DNA from: Brevundimonas sp. SGAir0440
GTDB lineage: Bacteria; Pseudomonadota; Alphaproteobacteria; Caulobacterales; Caulobacteraceae
Direction of reading: 5' to 3'
Length of the DNA: 64,000 nt
Assembly (NCBI RefSeq): GCF_005484585.1
Contig: NZ_CP039435.1
Location: forward strand, 310,001-374,000
Shown: positions 1 through 8,470 of the stretch, piece after piece
Position numbering within the stretch: position 1 is the first letter of the stretch
How the letters are laid out: each line of letters begins with the position of its first letter
Made by a program: the position numbers and the translations under genes
Notes under the pieces: generated by a model
Database searches by the model: none
Told to the model about the DNA's origin: nothing
What the model saw: the letters and a program-made list of their open reading frames with translations, nothing else

Positions 1-18
1 TGGCGTAACGTCAGCGCC

Positions 19-1173
19 ATGACTGATCGCGCCGTCCGCAACCTGGAGCATCTCAAGAGCTCTGCCTCTACCGCTCGCGTGCTGAATTTGCTGCGCGTGT
101 GGGAGGAGAACGGCGACAGCGCGCCCGATGGCGCCGTGCGCAATCCCGACTGGGCGGCGCGTCCGATCTTCCTTACGGCGGCGCTGAACCGCGCCCTGAT
201 CATCAAACATCGTCTCCGGCGCAACGAGACTGATCTGTTCACCGGCCGACGCCAGGTCGCGACCAAGGTCGTCATCCCTATCGACGATGCGGACCTGAAG
301 ACCGGCGGCCGATATGTCTTCGTCAATCAGATCGGCTTCGAGCGGATGATGATGGAGGCGTTCGGCGTGGCGCCCAACCATCCCGATATCGACACCCTGC
401 GCCTGATCGACAAACTGCCGTCTCTGGACCCCTTTTTGCTGCGCGAACAGTTGCGCCGCGGCGGCCTGGACCCCTCGCCCTGCTACTTCTCGATCAGCGA
501 CAGTGATCTTCAGCGCATGCTGGCCTTCGTCCGCAGCGAGATCGAGCCGCTGGTGACGCTGAGCCTGGGCGCGGATACGGTAGCTGTAAATTCGGATTCC
601 GCCGGGCGGATGGCGTCCAAGATTCTGTCAAACACGCCCGGTGATCAGCTGGACGCCCTGAGACTGACGCTGCGCCTGGCGCCCGAACAGTATCAGGAGG
701 GCGTCTTCTGCTGGAAGGGCTTCCTCTATTACAAGTGGACGCTCGCCGCCTTGCTGGGCGAGGTCGCCGGCGTCGCCGAGGCGGTGCGTACGATCAAGCC
801 CGTCGGCAAGGTCGATCGTGCCGCCAAGGAATATCTGGCGCGCAGCCGCGATGTCCTGCGCGGCCGCATCATCAAGACGTGCGACGAAGTCAGCAGAACC
901 CTGCGCGTCTATGACGACGCCTACGCCAAATTGACCCAGGAAGGCCGCCCTATCGCTTTCCGTGATTTCCTTCTGGACGCCCCGTCCATGTTCGCAAAGC
1001 TGGGCGACCAGCTGGGCGCCGTTCAGCACATCGTCAGCTACTGGCGTTTCCGCTTCAGCTCCTCCGCCGCTCCGGTGAACGTCGAGGAGCTGATGGACAT
1101 CTTCATGGACTTCGAAACCGGCCTGCTCGGCCGCGGCGAACTCCCCGACGACATCGGCATGATCGCCGCCTAG
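19..1173 (+). CDS. conserved hypothetical protein (384 aa)
   Basis: I do not recognise the family. The protein is 384 residues, soluble-looking, with no signal peptide or membrane segment and no motif I can tie to a reaction. It is rich in charged, helix-prone stretches (about residues 260-310 and 350-375). GC-rich third codon positions match the neighbours, so it looks like a real resident gene. Only 18 bases precede the chosen ATG, so no ribosome binding site can be judged and the true start could lie outside the window. Its stop lies 8 bp from the convergent polA stop. Confidence 0.7.
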   Translation: MTDRAVRNLEHLKSSASTARVLNLLRVWEENGDSAPDGAVRNPDWAARPIFLTAALNRALIIKHRLRRNETDLFTGRRQVATKVVIPIDDADLKTGGRYVFVNQIGFERMMMEAFGVAPNHPDIDTLRLIDKLPSLDPFLLREQLRRGGLDPSPCYFSISDSDLQRMLAFVRSEIEPLVTLSLGADTVAVNSDSAGRMASKILSNTPGDQLDALRLTLRLAPEQYQEGVFCWKGFLYYKWTLAALLGEVAGVAEAVRTIKPVGKVDRAAKEYLARSRDVLRGRIIKTCDEVSRTLRVYDDAYAKLTQEGRPIAFRDFLLDAPSMFAKLGDQLGAVQHIVSYWRFRFSSSAAPVNVEELMDIFMDFETGLLGRGELPDDIGMIAA

Positions 1174-1180
1174 CCCGATC

Positions 1181-4093
1181 CTAGTGCGCTGCGTCCCAAT
1201 TCGACGCCGCGCGGGCATCCACCACCAGCGGCACGGTCAGGGCGACCGCTGGATCTGACGCATTTTCCATCACGCGTTTGATGACGGCGATGGCGCGCTC
1301 GGCCTCGGCTTCCGGCGCCTCGAACACCAGTTCGTCGTGGACCTGAAGCAGCATGCGCGTAGCAAGGCCCGCTTCGGTCAGGGCGGCGGGCATGCGGATC
1401 ATGGCGCGGCGGATGATGTCGGCGGCCGCGCCCTGGATCGGGGCGTTGATGGCGGCGCGCTCGCCGAACTGGCGCTCGGCGCCGGACTTGGAGTGGATGG
1501 CCGGGATGTGGATGCGGCGGCCGAAGACGGTCGAGACGAAGCCGGTCTGGCGCACCTCGGCCTTGGTCTTGTCCATATAGGCGCGGATGCCGGGGAATCG
1601 TTCGAAATAGGTCTTGATATAGGCCCCCGCCTCGCCCTGATCGATGCCCAGCTGGTTGGCCAGGCCGAAGGCCGAAATGCCGTAGACGATGCCGAAGTTG
1701 ATCGCCTTGGCGCGCCGGCGGGTCTCGGACGGCATGCCCTCGACCGGCACGCCGAACATCTCGGACGCCGTCGCCGCGTGAATATCCAGTCCCGCCTTGA
1801 AGGCGCGCTTCAGCTCGGGGATGTCGCCGATATGGGCCAGAAGGCGCAGCTCGATCTGGCTGTAGTCGGCGCTGATCAGGACATTGCCGGGCGCGGCGAT
1901 GAAGGCCTGGCGAATTTCGCGGCCTGTCTCGGTGCGGATCGGGATATTCTGCAGATTGGGATCGCTGGACGCTAGACGACCCGTGGTGGCGGCGGCCAGT
2001 TGATAGCTTGTGTGCACCCGGTCGGTCTTGGGGTCGGCGGCGGCGGTCAGGGCGTCGGTATAGGTGCCCTTCAGCTTGGACAGCTGGCGCCAGTCCAGGA
2101 TCGTGCGCGGCAGATCGTGGCTGAGCGCCAACTCCTCCAGCACGCTGGCGTCGGTGCCCCACTGCCCTGAGGCGGTCTTCTTGCCGCCCGGCAGGTTCAG
2201 TTCGCCGAACAGAATCTCGCCGATCTGGCGCGGCGAGCCGATATTGAAGGGCCGCCCGGCGATCTCATGAGCCTGGGCCTCCAGCTCGGCCATGCGCAGG
2301 CCGAACTCGCTGGACAGCCGCTTCAGCCGGTCGGGGTCGATGCGAACCCCGTTCAGCTCCATGTCCGCCAGCACCGTCGGCATGCTGCGTTCCAACGTCT
2401 CATAAACGGTGGACAGGCCCTCACGCGCCAGCCGGGGTTTCAGGATCCGCCAAAGCCGCAGGGTCACATCCGCATCCTCGGCGGCATATTCCGAGGCCGG
2501 CTTCAGCGCGACGTGCTTGAAGGATTTCTGGCTCTTGCCGGTCCCCGCCACGCTCTTGAACGGAATCGGCTCGTGACCCAGGTGCAGGCGCGCCAACTCG
2601 TCCATGCCGTGCCCGTGAAGCCCGCCCTCCAGTACATAGGACATCAGCATCGTGTCGTCATAGGGCGCGACGCGGATGCCCCGACGCGCCATGACGGCGA
2701 TGTCGTATTTGGCGTTCTGAAGCACCTTCAGGACCGACGGGTCTTCCAGCAACGTCTTCAGCTTGGCCAGGGTCGTGGGCTTGTCCAGCTGATGGATCGG
2801 CTCGGGCGCCTCGCCCGCTTCGCCAAACAAGCCGCCCTCGCCGGCCTGCGGCTCGTGCTCGTGCGTTAGGGGGATGTAGCAGGCCTCGTTCGGCCCCACC
2901 GCCAGCGACACGCCGCACAGGCCCGCATGGGTCGCCGACAGCGTATCCGTCTCAGTGTCGAAGCCGACAACGCCGACCTCGGTCGCGCGCGCGATCCAGC
3001 GATCCAGCGCCTCCTCGGTCTGGACGCATTCGTAGGCCGCGTGATCGAAGGTCTGAACCTCGGCGGGGCCTTCGACGACCTGGCCGTAGCGAGGGGTGGC
3101 GACCGGCGCGTTCAGGTTCGGCGCGCGTTTGGGCGCAAAGGCGGAAACGTCGCTGGGCCCGGCCTTGCCGTCGCCGACGCGGCGCTGAAGCGAGCGGAAC
3201 TCCATCGTCTCCAAAAAGGCCGACAGGATCGCGGGATCGGGATCGCGCACGGCGAAATCCTCGATCGCCTCAGGCGCCGGCGCATCGCAGGTCAGTCGCA
3301 CCAGTTCGCGCGACAGACGAATCTGGTCGGCGAAGTCGATCAGAGTCTGGCGGCGCTTTGGCTGTTTGATCTCGCCGGCGTTGGCCAGCAGGGTGTCCAG
3401 ATCGCCGTATTCGTCCAGCAGCTGCGCCGCCGTCTTCGGTCCGATGCCTGGCGCGCCGGGGACGTTGTCGACGCTGTCGCCGATCAGGGCCTGCAGATCG
3501 ACCATCTTCTCGGGGCCGACGCCGAACTTTTCGAAGACCTCAGGCTCGGCCAGACGCCGGTCCTTCATCGGATCCCACATCACCACGCCGCCGCCGATCA
3601 GCTGCATCAGATCCTTGTCCGACGAGACGATCACCGCCTCACCGCCCGCATCTCGCGCCTTGCAGGCGTAGGTGGCGATCAGGTCGTCGGCCTCATAGCC
3701 GGGCAGTTCGACGCAATGCACACCGAACGCCGCCGTCGCCTCGCGCACCAGCGGAAACTGCGGGACCAGATCCTCGGGCGGCGGCGGGCGATGGGCCTTG
3801 TACTGATCGTACAGGGTGTTGCGGAACGTCTTTTCCGAGTGGTCGAAGATGGCCACCAGATGGGTCGGGCCATCCGCGCCCTTCATGTCCTTCAGCAGCT
3901 TCCACAACATGTTGCAGTAGCCCTGGACCGCGCCGACCGGCAGGCCGTCGGACTTGCGCGTCAGAGGCGGCAGGGCATGATAGGCGCGAAAGATGTAGGC
4001 CGAGGCGTCGATCATCCACAGCCGCAGCGCAGGGCCGTCCTGCGTCATCGGGCGTTCGGTCTCTGGATTTTCGGGCGCGGTCGTCTCGGTCAT
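1181..4093 (-). CDS. polA: DNA polymerase I
   Basis: DNA repair polymerase that removes primers and fills gaps. All three domains are visible: an N-terminal 5' nuclease (VDASAYIFRAYHAL near the start, then GIGPKTAAQLL of the helix-hairpin-helix), a 3'-5' exonuclease with an intact DTET acidic motif at about residue 380, and the family A polymerase with DYSQIELRLL, RRAKAINFGIVYG and VHDELVFE. I chose the ATG at 4093 (970 aa). A TTG 21 bases upstream and an internal ATG at 4048 are alternatives, because no start has a clear Shine-Dalgarno and the first 25 residues are poorly constrained. It is convergent with the upstream hypothetical gene, 7 bp between stops. Confidence 0.97.
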   Translation of the reverse strand: MTETTAPENPETERPMTQDGPALRLWMIDASAYIFRAYHALPPLTRKSDGLPVGAVQGYCNMLWKLLKDMKGADGPTHLVAIFDHSEKTFRNTLYDQYKAHRPPPPEDLVPQFPLVREATAAFGVHCVELPGYEADDLIATYACKARDAGGEAVIVSSDKDLMQLIGGGVVMWDPMKDRRLAEPEVFEKFGVGPEKMVDLQALIGDSVDNVPGAPGIGPKTAAQLLDEYGDLDTLLANAGEIKQPKRRQTLIDFADQIRLSRELVRLTCDAPAPEAIEDFAVRDPDPAILSAFLETMEFRSLQRRVGDGKAGPSDVSAFAPKRAPNLNAPVATPRYGQVVEGPAEVQTFDHAAYECVQTEEALDRWIARATEVGVVGFDTETDTLSATHAGLCGVSLAVGPNEACYIPLTHEHEPQAGEGGLFGEAGEAPEPIHQLDKPTTLAKLKTLLEDPSVLKVLQNAKYDIAVMARRGIRVAPYDDTMLMSYVLEGGLHGHGMDELARLHLGHEPIPFKSVAGTGKSQKSFKHVALKPASEYAAEDADVTLRLWRILKPRLAREGLSTVYETLERSMPTVLADMELNGVRIDPDRLKRLSSEFGLRMAELEAQAHEIAGRPFNIGSPRQIGEILFGELNLPGGKKTASGQWGTDASVLEELALSHDLPRTILDWRQLSKLKGTYTDALTAAADPKTDRVHTSYQLAAATTGRLASSDPNLQNIPIRTETGREIRQAFIAAPGNVLISADYSQIELRLLAHIGDIPELKRAFKAGLDIHAATASEMFGVPVEGMPSETRRRAKAINFGIVYGISAFGLANQLGIDQGEAGAYIKTYFERFPGIRAYMDKTKAEVRQTGFVSTVFGRRIHIPAIHSKSGAERQFGERAAINAPIQGAAADIIRRAMIRMPAALTEAGLATRMLLQVHDELVFEAPEAEAERAIAVIKRVMENASDPAVALTVPLVVDARAASNWDAAH

Positions 4094-4130
4094 GGCCGGA
4101 ACATAGGGCTCCAACGCCCCCGCGTCAGCG

Positions 4131-4748
4131 TCAGAATTCAGTCCAGCTCGATCCCGGATCGCGTTGACCCGGCTGGGCCTGCTGCTGGCCCCAGGACACG
4201 ACCATGAAGGCCTTGTGGCTGCGGATGCGATAGGTGCCGATCATCGGCATGACGGCGCCCAGCGGCGCACCGGTCTTGGCTTCGTAGAGGAAGCCGGAAA
4301 ACTCGGCGACCCCGACCCGGTCCCGGTGGCTGTAGACCGACAGTTCCGGCAGGGAGACGACGTTGAAGGTCTCGTTGATCGGGATCCGCATCTCGGGAAT
4401 GCCGAAGACGCGCCGCATCTGCTCCAGCGACAGGGCGCCGGCGCGGATTTCGAACACGGCGTTCGCCTCGTCCTTGTTGCGGGCCAGGCTGAAACCGGCG
4501 TCCGAGATCGCGCCGCGGATCGCGCTGACGGCGTAGCGGGTGCCCTCGCCCTGGAAATAGGCGTCGTCGATGAAGACCGAAGCGCCCGTCGGCAGCGGCA
4601 GGACCAGCCCCTCGACCGCCCGGTCCGAGGCGCGCGCCAAGAGCAGCTGCTCCGTCGCCGTGCGGCCGGTGTTGCTTTCGGTGGTCGAGGCGCAGGCCGA
4701 CAGCACGACCGCCGCAACCGTCAGCAGAGCCGCCGTCCGCGCCGTCAT
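4131..4748 (-). CDS. putative lipoprotein
   Basis: A 205-residue exported protein. The ATG at 4748 gives a textbook lipoprotein signal: a short basic start, a hydrophobic core (LLTVAAVVL), then a lipobox LSAC with the acylated Cys near residue 19. The mature part has no motif I can name; it includes an Ile/Ala-rich central segment and ends with a Gln-rich tail. The start ATG shares one base with the gloA stop (TGATG), implying translational coupling and one transcript with gloA. Function unknown. Confidence 0.85.
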   Translation of the reverse strand: MTARTAALLTVAAVVLSACASTTESNTGRTATEQLLLARASDRAVEGLVLPLPTGASVFIDDAYFQGEGTRYAVSAIRGAISDAGFSLARNKDEANAVFEIRAGALSLEQMRRVFGIPEMRIPINETFNVVSLPELSVYSHRDRVGVAEFSGFLYEAKTGAPLGAVMPMIGTYRIRSHKAFMVVSWGQQQAQPGQRDPGSSWTEF

Positions 4749-5188
4749 CACCAGGCGCCGACGTTCGGCATGGAGGCCCAAGGCTCGGCCGGCGCCAGCG
4801 GCGCGCCTTCCTGAAGCAGTTCGATGGAGATGCCGTCGGGCGAGCGGACGAAAGCCATGTGGCCGTCGCGCGGCGGACGGTTGATCGTCACACCGCCGTC
4901 CATCAGCTTCTGGCAGGCGGCGTAGATGTCATCGACCTTATAAGCCAGGTGACCGAAGTTGCGGCCACCCTGATATTCTTCCGGATCCCAGTTGAAGGTC
5001 AGCTCGACCTCGGGGCAGCGTTCCGCCGCCGACTGTTCCAGATTTTTGGGCGCGGCAAGAAACACGAGCGTGAACCGACCCGCCTCGTTCTCGGTGCGGC
5101 GCACCTCCTGCAGACCCAGAAGGTCGCAATAGAAGTGCAGCGAGGCGTCGATGTCCTTTACCCGGACCATGGTGTGCAGATAGCGCAA
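4748..5188 (-). CDS. gloA: lactoylglutathione lyase (glyoxalase I)
   Basis: Converts the hemithioacetal of methylglyoxal and glutathione to S-lactoylglutathione in cytosolic detoxification. This VOC-fold protein of 146 aa has the four expected metal ligands at positions matching E. coli GloA: His5, Glu62, His80 and Glu123 (context RNFGHLAY and SIELLQ). The start is a TTG at 5188, supported by GGAG seven bases upstream and by the conserved RYLHTMVRV amino terminus that it yields. The downstream lipoprotein gene is coupled through a TGATG overlap. Confidence 0.93.
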   Translation of the reverse strand: MRYLHTMVRVKDIDASLHFYCDLLGLQEVRRTENEAGRFTLVFLAAPKNLEQSAAERCPEVELTFNWDPEEYQGGRNFGHLAYKVDDIYAACQKLMDGGVTINRPPRDGHMAFVRSPDGISIELLQEGAPLAPAEPWASMPNVGAW

Positions 5189-5269
5189 GGCTCGTCTCCG
5201 TCCGAACAGCGTGTCAGCCGTCTATAGACCCAACCGCCGCGACACCGCGACTGAACTGAGGTTACGGTC

Positions 5270-5509
5270 TCAGTGGGCCTCGGGTGCGCGGGCCGCGGGG
5301 CTCAGATATTCGTTCTCGTCGTGGGCGTGGGCCGACAGGACGAAACGCCGGTCGCAATAGCCGCACTCGATGAAGTCGTCCTCGCCCATGTCCATATAGA
5401 CCAGCGGATGCCCCAGCGCCCCGCCGCCGCCGTCGCAGGCCACGCGTTTGGTCGAGACGACGATCTCTTCGGGCGGCGGGATGATGGCGTCGGAATGGCG
5501 GGGAGGCAT
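5270..5509 (-). CDS. zinc-finger CHCC protein, NDUFS6-like
   Basis: A 79-residue protein with the CHCC zinc site Cys25, His34, Cys49 and Cys52 (RVACDGGGGALGHP ... IECGYC). This is the domain of the NDUFS6 accessory subunit of respiratory complex I, and alphaproteobacteria carry short stand-alone versions. A role near complex I follows from the family, not from the neighbours, which are unrelated. The ATG at 5509 gives the family's usual length. Confidence 0.85.
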   Translation of the reverse strand: MPPRHSDAIIPPPEEIVVSTKRVACDGGGGALGHPLVYMDMGEDDFIECGYCDRRFVLSAHAHDENEYLSPAARAPEAH

Positions 5510-5565
5510 GGTCCGGTCCGGGTCTGAAAGGCTTGCGGGCTTCCTAGGCGGACCGGCCCCGAAGG

Positions 5566-5859
5566 TCAAACCTCGCTGGGCGCCCCCGGGCGACGGCCCA
5601 GAAGACGGTTCAGCATCGCCTTGCGCTTCTTGAACAGCGTCAGGCCCAGACAGGCCGCGCCGACCCACAGACCGATCTCTCCGATCAGCAGCAGGGTGGC
5701 GCCGGCGATGGCGGCATGCGTCATCTCGATCTGATCGGTCTTGCCCGCCAGCAGCGCCAGTCCTCCACCGATGTAGCCGATGGCGCAGACCGCCATGGCG
5801 ACGAAGCCGATCAGGCGGGTGCGGGTCAGAGGCGTCTTGGCTTTTTGAACGGGGATCAT
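5566..5859 (-). CDS. small two-TM inner-membrane protein
   Basis: A 97-residue protein with two hydrophobic segments (about residues 15-38 and 48-70) and a basic C-terminal tail (KKRKAMLNRLLGRRP). The pattern of a GE-x3-WxG motif in the second helix followed by a basic tail resembles the small transporter-suffix-domain proteins, a weak match by eye. The ATG at 5859 is preferred because GGAG lies six bases upstream; the ATG at 5871 and TTG at 5874 lack this. It is divergent from the ABC ATPase gene, and the shared 185-bp gap holds two palindromes. Confidence 0.75.
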   Translation of the reverse strand: MIPVQKAKTPLTRTRLIGFVAMAVCAIGYIGGGLALLAGKTDQIEMTHAAIAGATLLLIGEIGLWVGAACLGLTLFKKRKAMLNRLLGRRPGAPSEV

Positions 5860-5880
5860 GGCGGTCTCCATCAAGTTCAG

Positions 5881-5895
5881 TTGTCTTTATGACAA
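5881..5895. promoter_or_regulatory. small palindrome TTGTC-N5-GACAA
   Basis: A perfect 5+5 inverted repeat with a 5-base spacer, 22 bp upstream of the membrane-protein start. Reading leftwards, TTGACT (5926-5921), a 17-bp spacer and TAGCTT form a plausible promoter whose start site would fall near this palindrome. It could be an operator half of the larger site at 5955-5977. The motif is short, so chance is possible. Confidence 0.35.
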
Positions 5896-5954
5896 GCAAG
5901 CTAGACACGCGAAATACTCAAGTCAAGCGTCATTGACACATGGACAGGCCTGCT

Positions 5955-5977
5955 TGTCTAACACGGTTGGTTAGACA
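5955..5977. promoter_or_regulatory. candidate operator TGTCTAAC-N7-GTTAGACA
   Basis: A perfect 8+8 inverted repeat with a 7-base spacer, between the divergent membrane-protein and ABC-ATPase genes and 68 bp before the ATPase start. It begins 17 bp after a rightward TTGACA (5933-5938), so it would cover the -10 region of that promoter, as expected for a repressor site. Length and symmetry suit a TetR-type dimer. No regulator gene is adjacent, so the binding protein is unknown. Confidence 0.6.
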
Positions 5978-6044
5978 GGTTGGCGATTGCGGTCCCTCGC
6001 CCTACCTATGCCGCTCGCCGTCCCGTCCGAGTAAATAACCGACC

Positions 6045-7019
6045 ATGTCTGAGACCCCTGCCCTGCCCGACAACGCCATCGAGGTGCGGGGACTGAAGAA
6101 GACCTATGCCGGGTCCAAGAAGGCTGCCCCCAAGACGGCCCTGCGCGGCGTCGATCTGGTCATTCCGCGCGGCTCGGTTTTCGGCCTGCTGGGCCCGAAC
6201 GGCGCCGGCAAGTCGACCCTGATCAACATCCTGGCCGGGGTGGTGAAGAAGTCCGAAGGCTCGGTGACCATCTGGGGCCGGGACATCGACAAGGAGCCGC
6301 GCGACGCCGCCGCCGCTCTAGGTGTTGTGCCGCAGGAGATCGTCGCCGACGTCTTCTTCACCCCGCGCGAATCGCTGGAAGTGCAGGCGGGCTTTTACGG
6401 CGTGCCCAAGGACGAGCGCCGGTCCGACGAACTTCTGGCCGCGCTGGGCCTGTCGGACAAGGCCAACGCCTATGTCCGCGCCCTGTCCGGCGGCATGAAG
6501 CGCCGCCTGATGGTGGCCAAGGCCCTGGTCCACAATCCGCCCATCCTGATCCTGGACGAGCCGACGGCCGGCGTGGACGTCGAACTGCGTCGCCAGCTGT
6601 GGGCCTACGTCCGCCGCATCAACGAAGAGGGGGTGACCATCGTCCTGACCACCCACTATCTCGAAGAGGCCCAGGAGCTTTGCGACACCATCGCCATCGT
6701 CAACCGGGGCGAGGTGGTGGCCTGCGAGCCGACGCCGCAACTGCTACGCCGGCTAGACAGCCGCAATGTCGTCGTGACCCCGGAAACGCCACAGGCGACG
6801 CCGCCGGTGCTGGCCGGTTTCGAGGTGACGCCTCGTCCGGGCGGTGCCTTCGCGGTCGCCTACAAGAAGGGGCAGTCGTCGGTCGAACAGGTCATCAACG
6901 CCGTGCGCGCCGCCGGCGTCACCATCGCCGACATCACCACCGAAGATCCGGACCTGGAGGACGTCTTCCTAGCCCTGACCTACGGCGATGCGTCGCGGGT
7001 CGATCCGACCAGGGACTAA
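6045..7019 (+). CDS. ABC-2 type transporter ATP-binding protein
   Basis: ATPase subunit of an ABC transporter of the multidrug/polysaccharide export (DrrA/YadG-like) type, 324 aa. Walker A is GLLGPNGAGKST (about residues 48-59), the signature is ALSGGMKRR, Walker B is ILILDEPTAG, and the switch His is in TTHYLEEA. The last 90 residues form the extension typical of this type. The permease partner is not encoded beside it: upstream is a two-helix protein and downstream an opposing hydrolase. The final four bases overlap the stop of the convergent hydrolase. Confidence 0.93.
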   Translation: MSETPALPDNAIEVRGLKKTYAGSKKAAPKTALRGVDLVIPRGSVFGLLGPNGAGKSTLINILAGVVKKSEGSVTIWGRDIDKEPRDAAAALGVVPQEIVADVFFTPRESLEVQAGFYGVPKDERRSDELLAALGLSDKANAYVRALSGGMKRRLMVAKALVHNPPILILDEPTAGVDVELRRQLWAYVRRINEEGVTIVLTTHYLEEAQELCDTIAIVNRGEVVACEPTPQLLRRLDSRNVVVTPETPQATPPVLAGFEVTPRPGGAFAVAYKKGQSSVEQVINAVRAAGVTIADITTEDPDLEDVFLALTYGDASRVDPTRD

Positions 7020-7897
7020 TCGACCTCGGCCAGGAATTCGAAGATCGCGGCCCTGGCCTCGGCCTCGTCCAGCATGGGCGCGTGGCCGATGCCGGGAACC
7101 TCGACATAGGCCATGGTCGGGGCCGCCTTCTTCATCCGCGCGGCGATGTCGGCGCTCAGGAGGTCCGAAACAGCGCCCCGCACCAGCAGCGTCAGCTTCT
7201 TCTTCGCCAGCCGCCGGAACATCGGCCACAGGTTCGGGACCAGCGCCTTAGCCCCCGCCGCGCGGATCGGCACGGCGATGTCGGGATCGTAGTCCAGCGC
7301 GATCTCACCGTCCGGCTGCTGGCGGAAAATGCGCCGGGCGAAGGCGTCCCAGTCCGCATCCGTATAGTGCGGGAACGCCACCGCATTGATCCGCTTTGCA
7401 TAGGCCGCCGCATCGGCCCAAGAGCCGATCTCGACGGGCTGACCGCTGTAGGCGGCGATGCGCGCCAGACCTTCCGGCGCCACCTCCGGCCCGATGTCGT
7501 TCAAGATGGCCGCGACCACCGCCTTGGGCCGCATCGCCGTCAGCGCCATGGTGATCAACCCGCCCATGGAGGTGCCGATGAAGACCGCTCTATCGATCCC
7601 GGCCTGCTCCATCAGGGCCAGAACGTCGCGCGCATAGACGTCGGGCATATAGGTCATGGGGTCGGGCGCACGGTCCGATAGGCCACGTCCACGCACATCC
7701 ACCGCCAGCACCCGCCGCCCGCTCTGGGCCAAGAGCGGTGCGATGGCTTCGAAATCGGCGCTGTTTCGGGTCAGGCCGTGGATGGCGATCACCGGCGGCC
7801 GCGCAGTTCCGGCGGCGGGCGCATAATCCCGCGCAAAGAGAGAGAGGCCATCCGGCGAGGTCCAGCGGCGTTCGACGAATGGATAGGGCGCGCTCAT
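7016..7897 (-). CDS. alpha/beta-fold hydrolase
   Basis: A 293-residue soluble hydrolase. The oxyanion region IHGLTRN, the nucleophile elbow GTSMGG with Ser110, and a C-terminal His272 (GIGHAPML) form the catalytic set, with the acid probably in the DLLSAD region. Substrate cannot be told from sequence. The ATG at 7897 is the first start and gives normal family length. It is convergent with the ABC ATPase: the two stops share CTAA at 7016-7019. Confidence 0.9.
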   Translation of the reverse strand: MSAPYPFVERRWTSPDGLSLFARDYAPAAGTARPPVIAIHGLTRNSADFEAIAPLLAQSGRRVLAVDVRGRGLSDRAPDPMTYMPDVYARDVLALMEQAGIDRAVFIGTSMGGLITMALTAMRPKAVVAAILNDIGPEVAPEGLARIAAYSGQPVEIGSWADAAAYAKRINAVAFPHYTDADWDAFARRIFRQQPDGEIALDYDPDIAVPIRAAGAKALVPNLWPMFRRLAKKKLTLLVRGAVSDLLSADIAARMKKAAPTMAYVEVPGIGHAPMLDEAEARAAIFEFLAEVD

Positions 7898-7960
7898 TGG
7901 CGATGTCCTCCGATTTTGGCTCAGAGTAATTCACCAGCCGAGGAAATGCGACGCTCGGTC

Positions 7961-8470
7961 TTAGAGACCGACCACATAGCGGACGAAAGCGTCCAGATCG
8001 CCGCCTTCGAAGAGATAGCCCGCCACCCCGGCCCGCTCGCCGGCCTGCAGATCGCGCTTTTGATCGCCGATGATGAAGGACTGGGTCGGATCCAGAGCGT
8101 GCTCGGCGATGGCCCGCAGCAACATGCCCGGATTGGGTTTACGATCAGGGTGGTCGGGATGGCGATAGCGCGCCTCGACCGCCTCGGGATGGAAGGGCGC
8201 GGAATAGACGGCGTCGATGATCGCCCCCTCTTCGGCCAGTCGCGCGACCAGCAGATCGTTAAAGACGTTCATCGTCTCTTCGCTGAACAGGCCCCGCGCC
8301 ACGCCCGACTGGTTCGTCACGATCACGGTGCGATAGCCGGCCTGGTTCATCCGCCGCACCGCCGCCGCCGCGCCCGGGATCAGCTTCAGGTCCTCAGGCC
8401 GATGCGGATAACCGCTGTCCACTATCAGCACCCCGTCCCGATCCAGAAAGGCGGCGGGCCAGCGGGTCAT
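7961..8470 (-). CDS. HAD-IIIA phosphatase, GmhB-like
   Basis: A 169-residue HAD phosphatase resembling D-glycero-D-manno-heptose 1,7-bisphosphate phosphatase. Motif I is FLDRDGV (Asp10, Asp12), motif II IVTNQSG, the motif III Lys is in DRKPNPGM, and motif IV is IGDQKRD. It lacks the Cys residues that bind zinc in E. coli GmhB: the equivalent loop (SAPFHPEAVEARYRHPDH) has His but no Cys, so the substrate may differ. The start overlaps the AGE gene stop by 4 bp (ATGA), implying coupled translation. Confidence 0.8.
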   Translation of the reverse strand: MTRWPAAFLDRDGVLIVDSGYPHRPEDLKLIPGAAAAVRRMNQAGYRTVIVTNQSGVARGLFSEETMNVFNDLLVARLAEEGAIIDAVYSAPFHPEAVEARYRHPDHPDRKPNPGMLLRAIAEHALDPTQSFIIGDQKRDLQAGERAGVAGYLFEGGDLDAFVRYVVGL

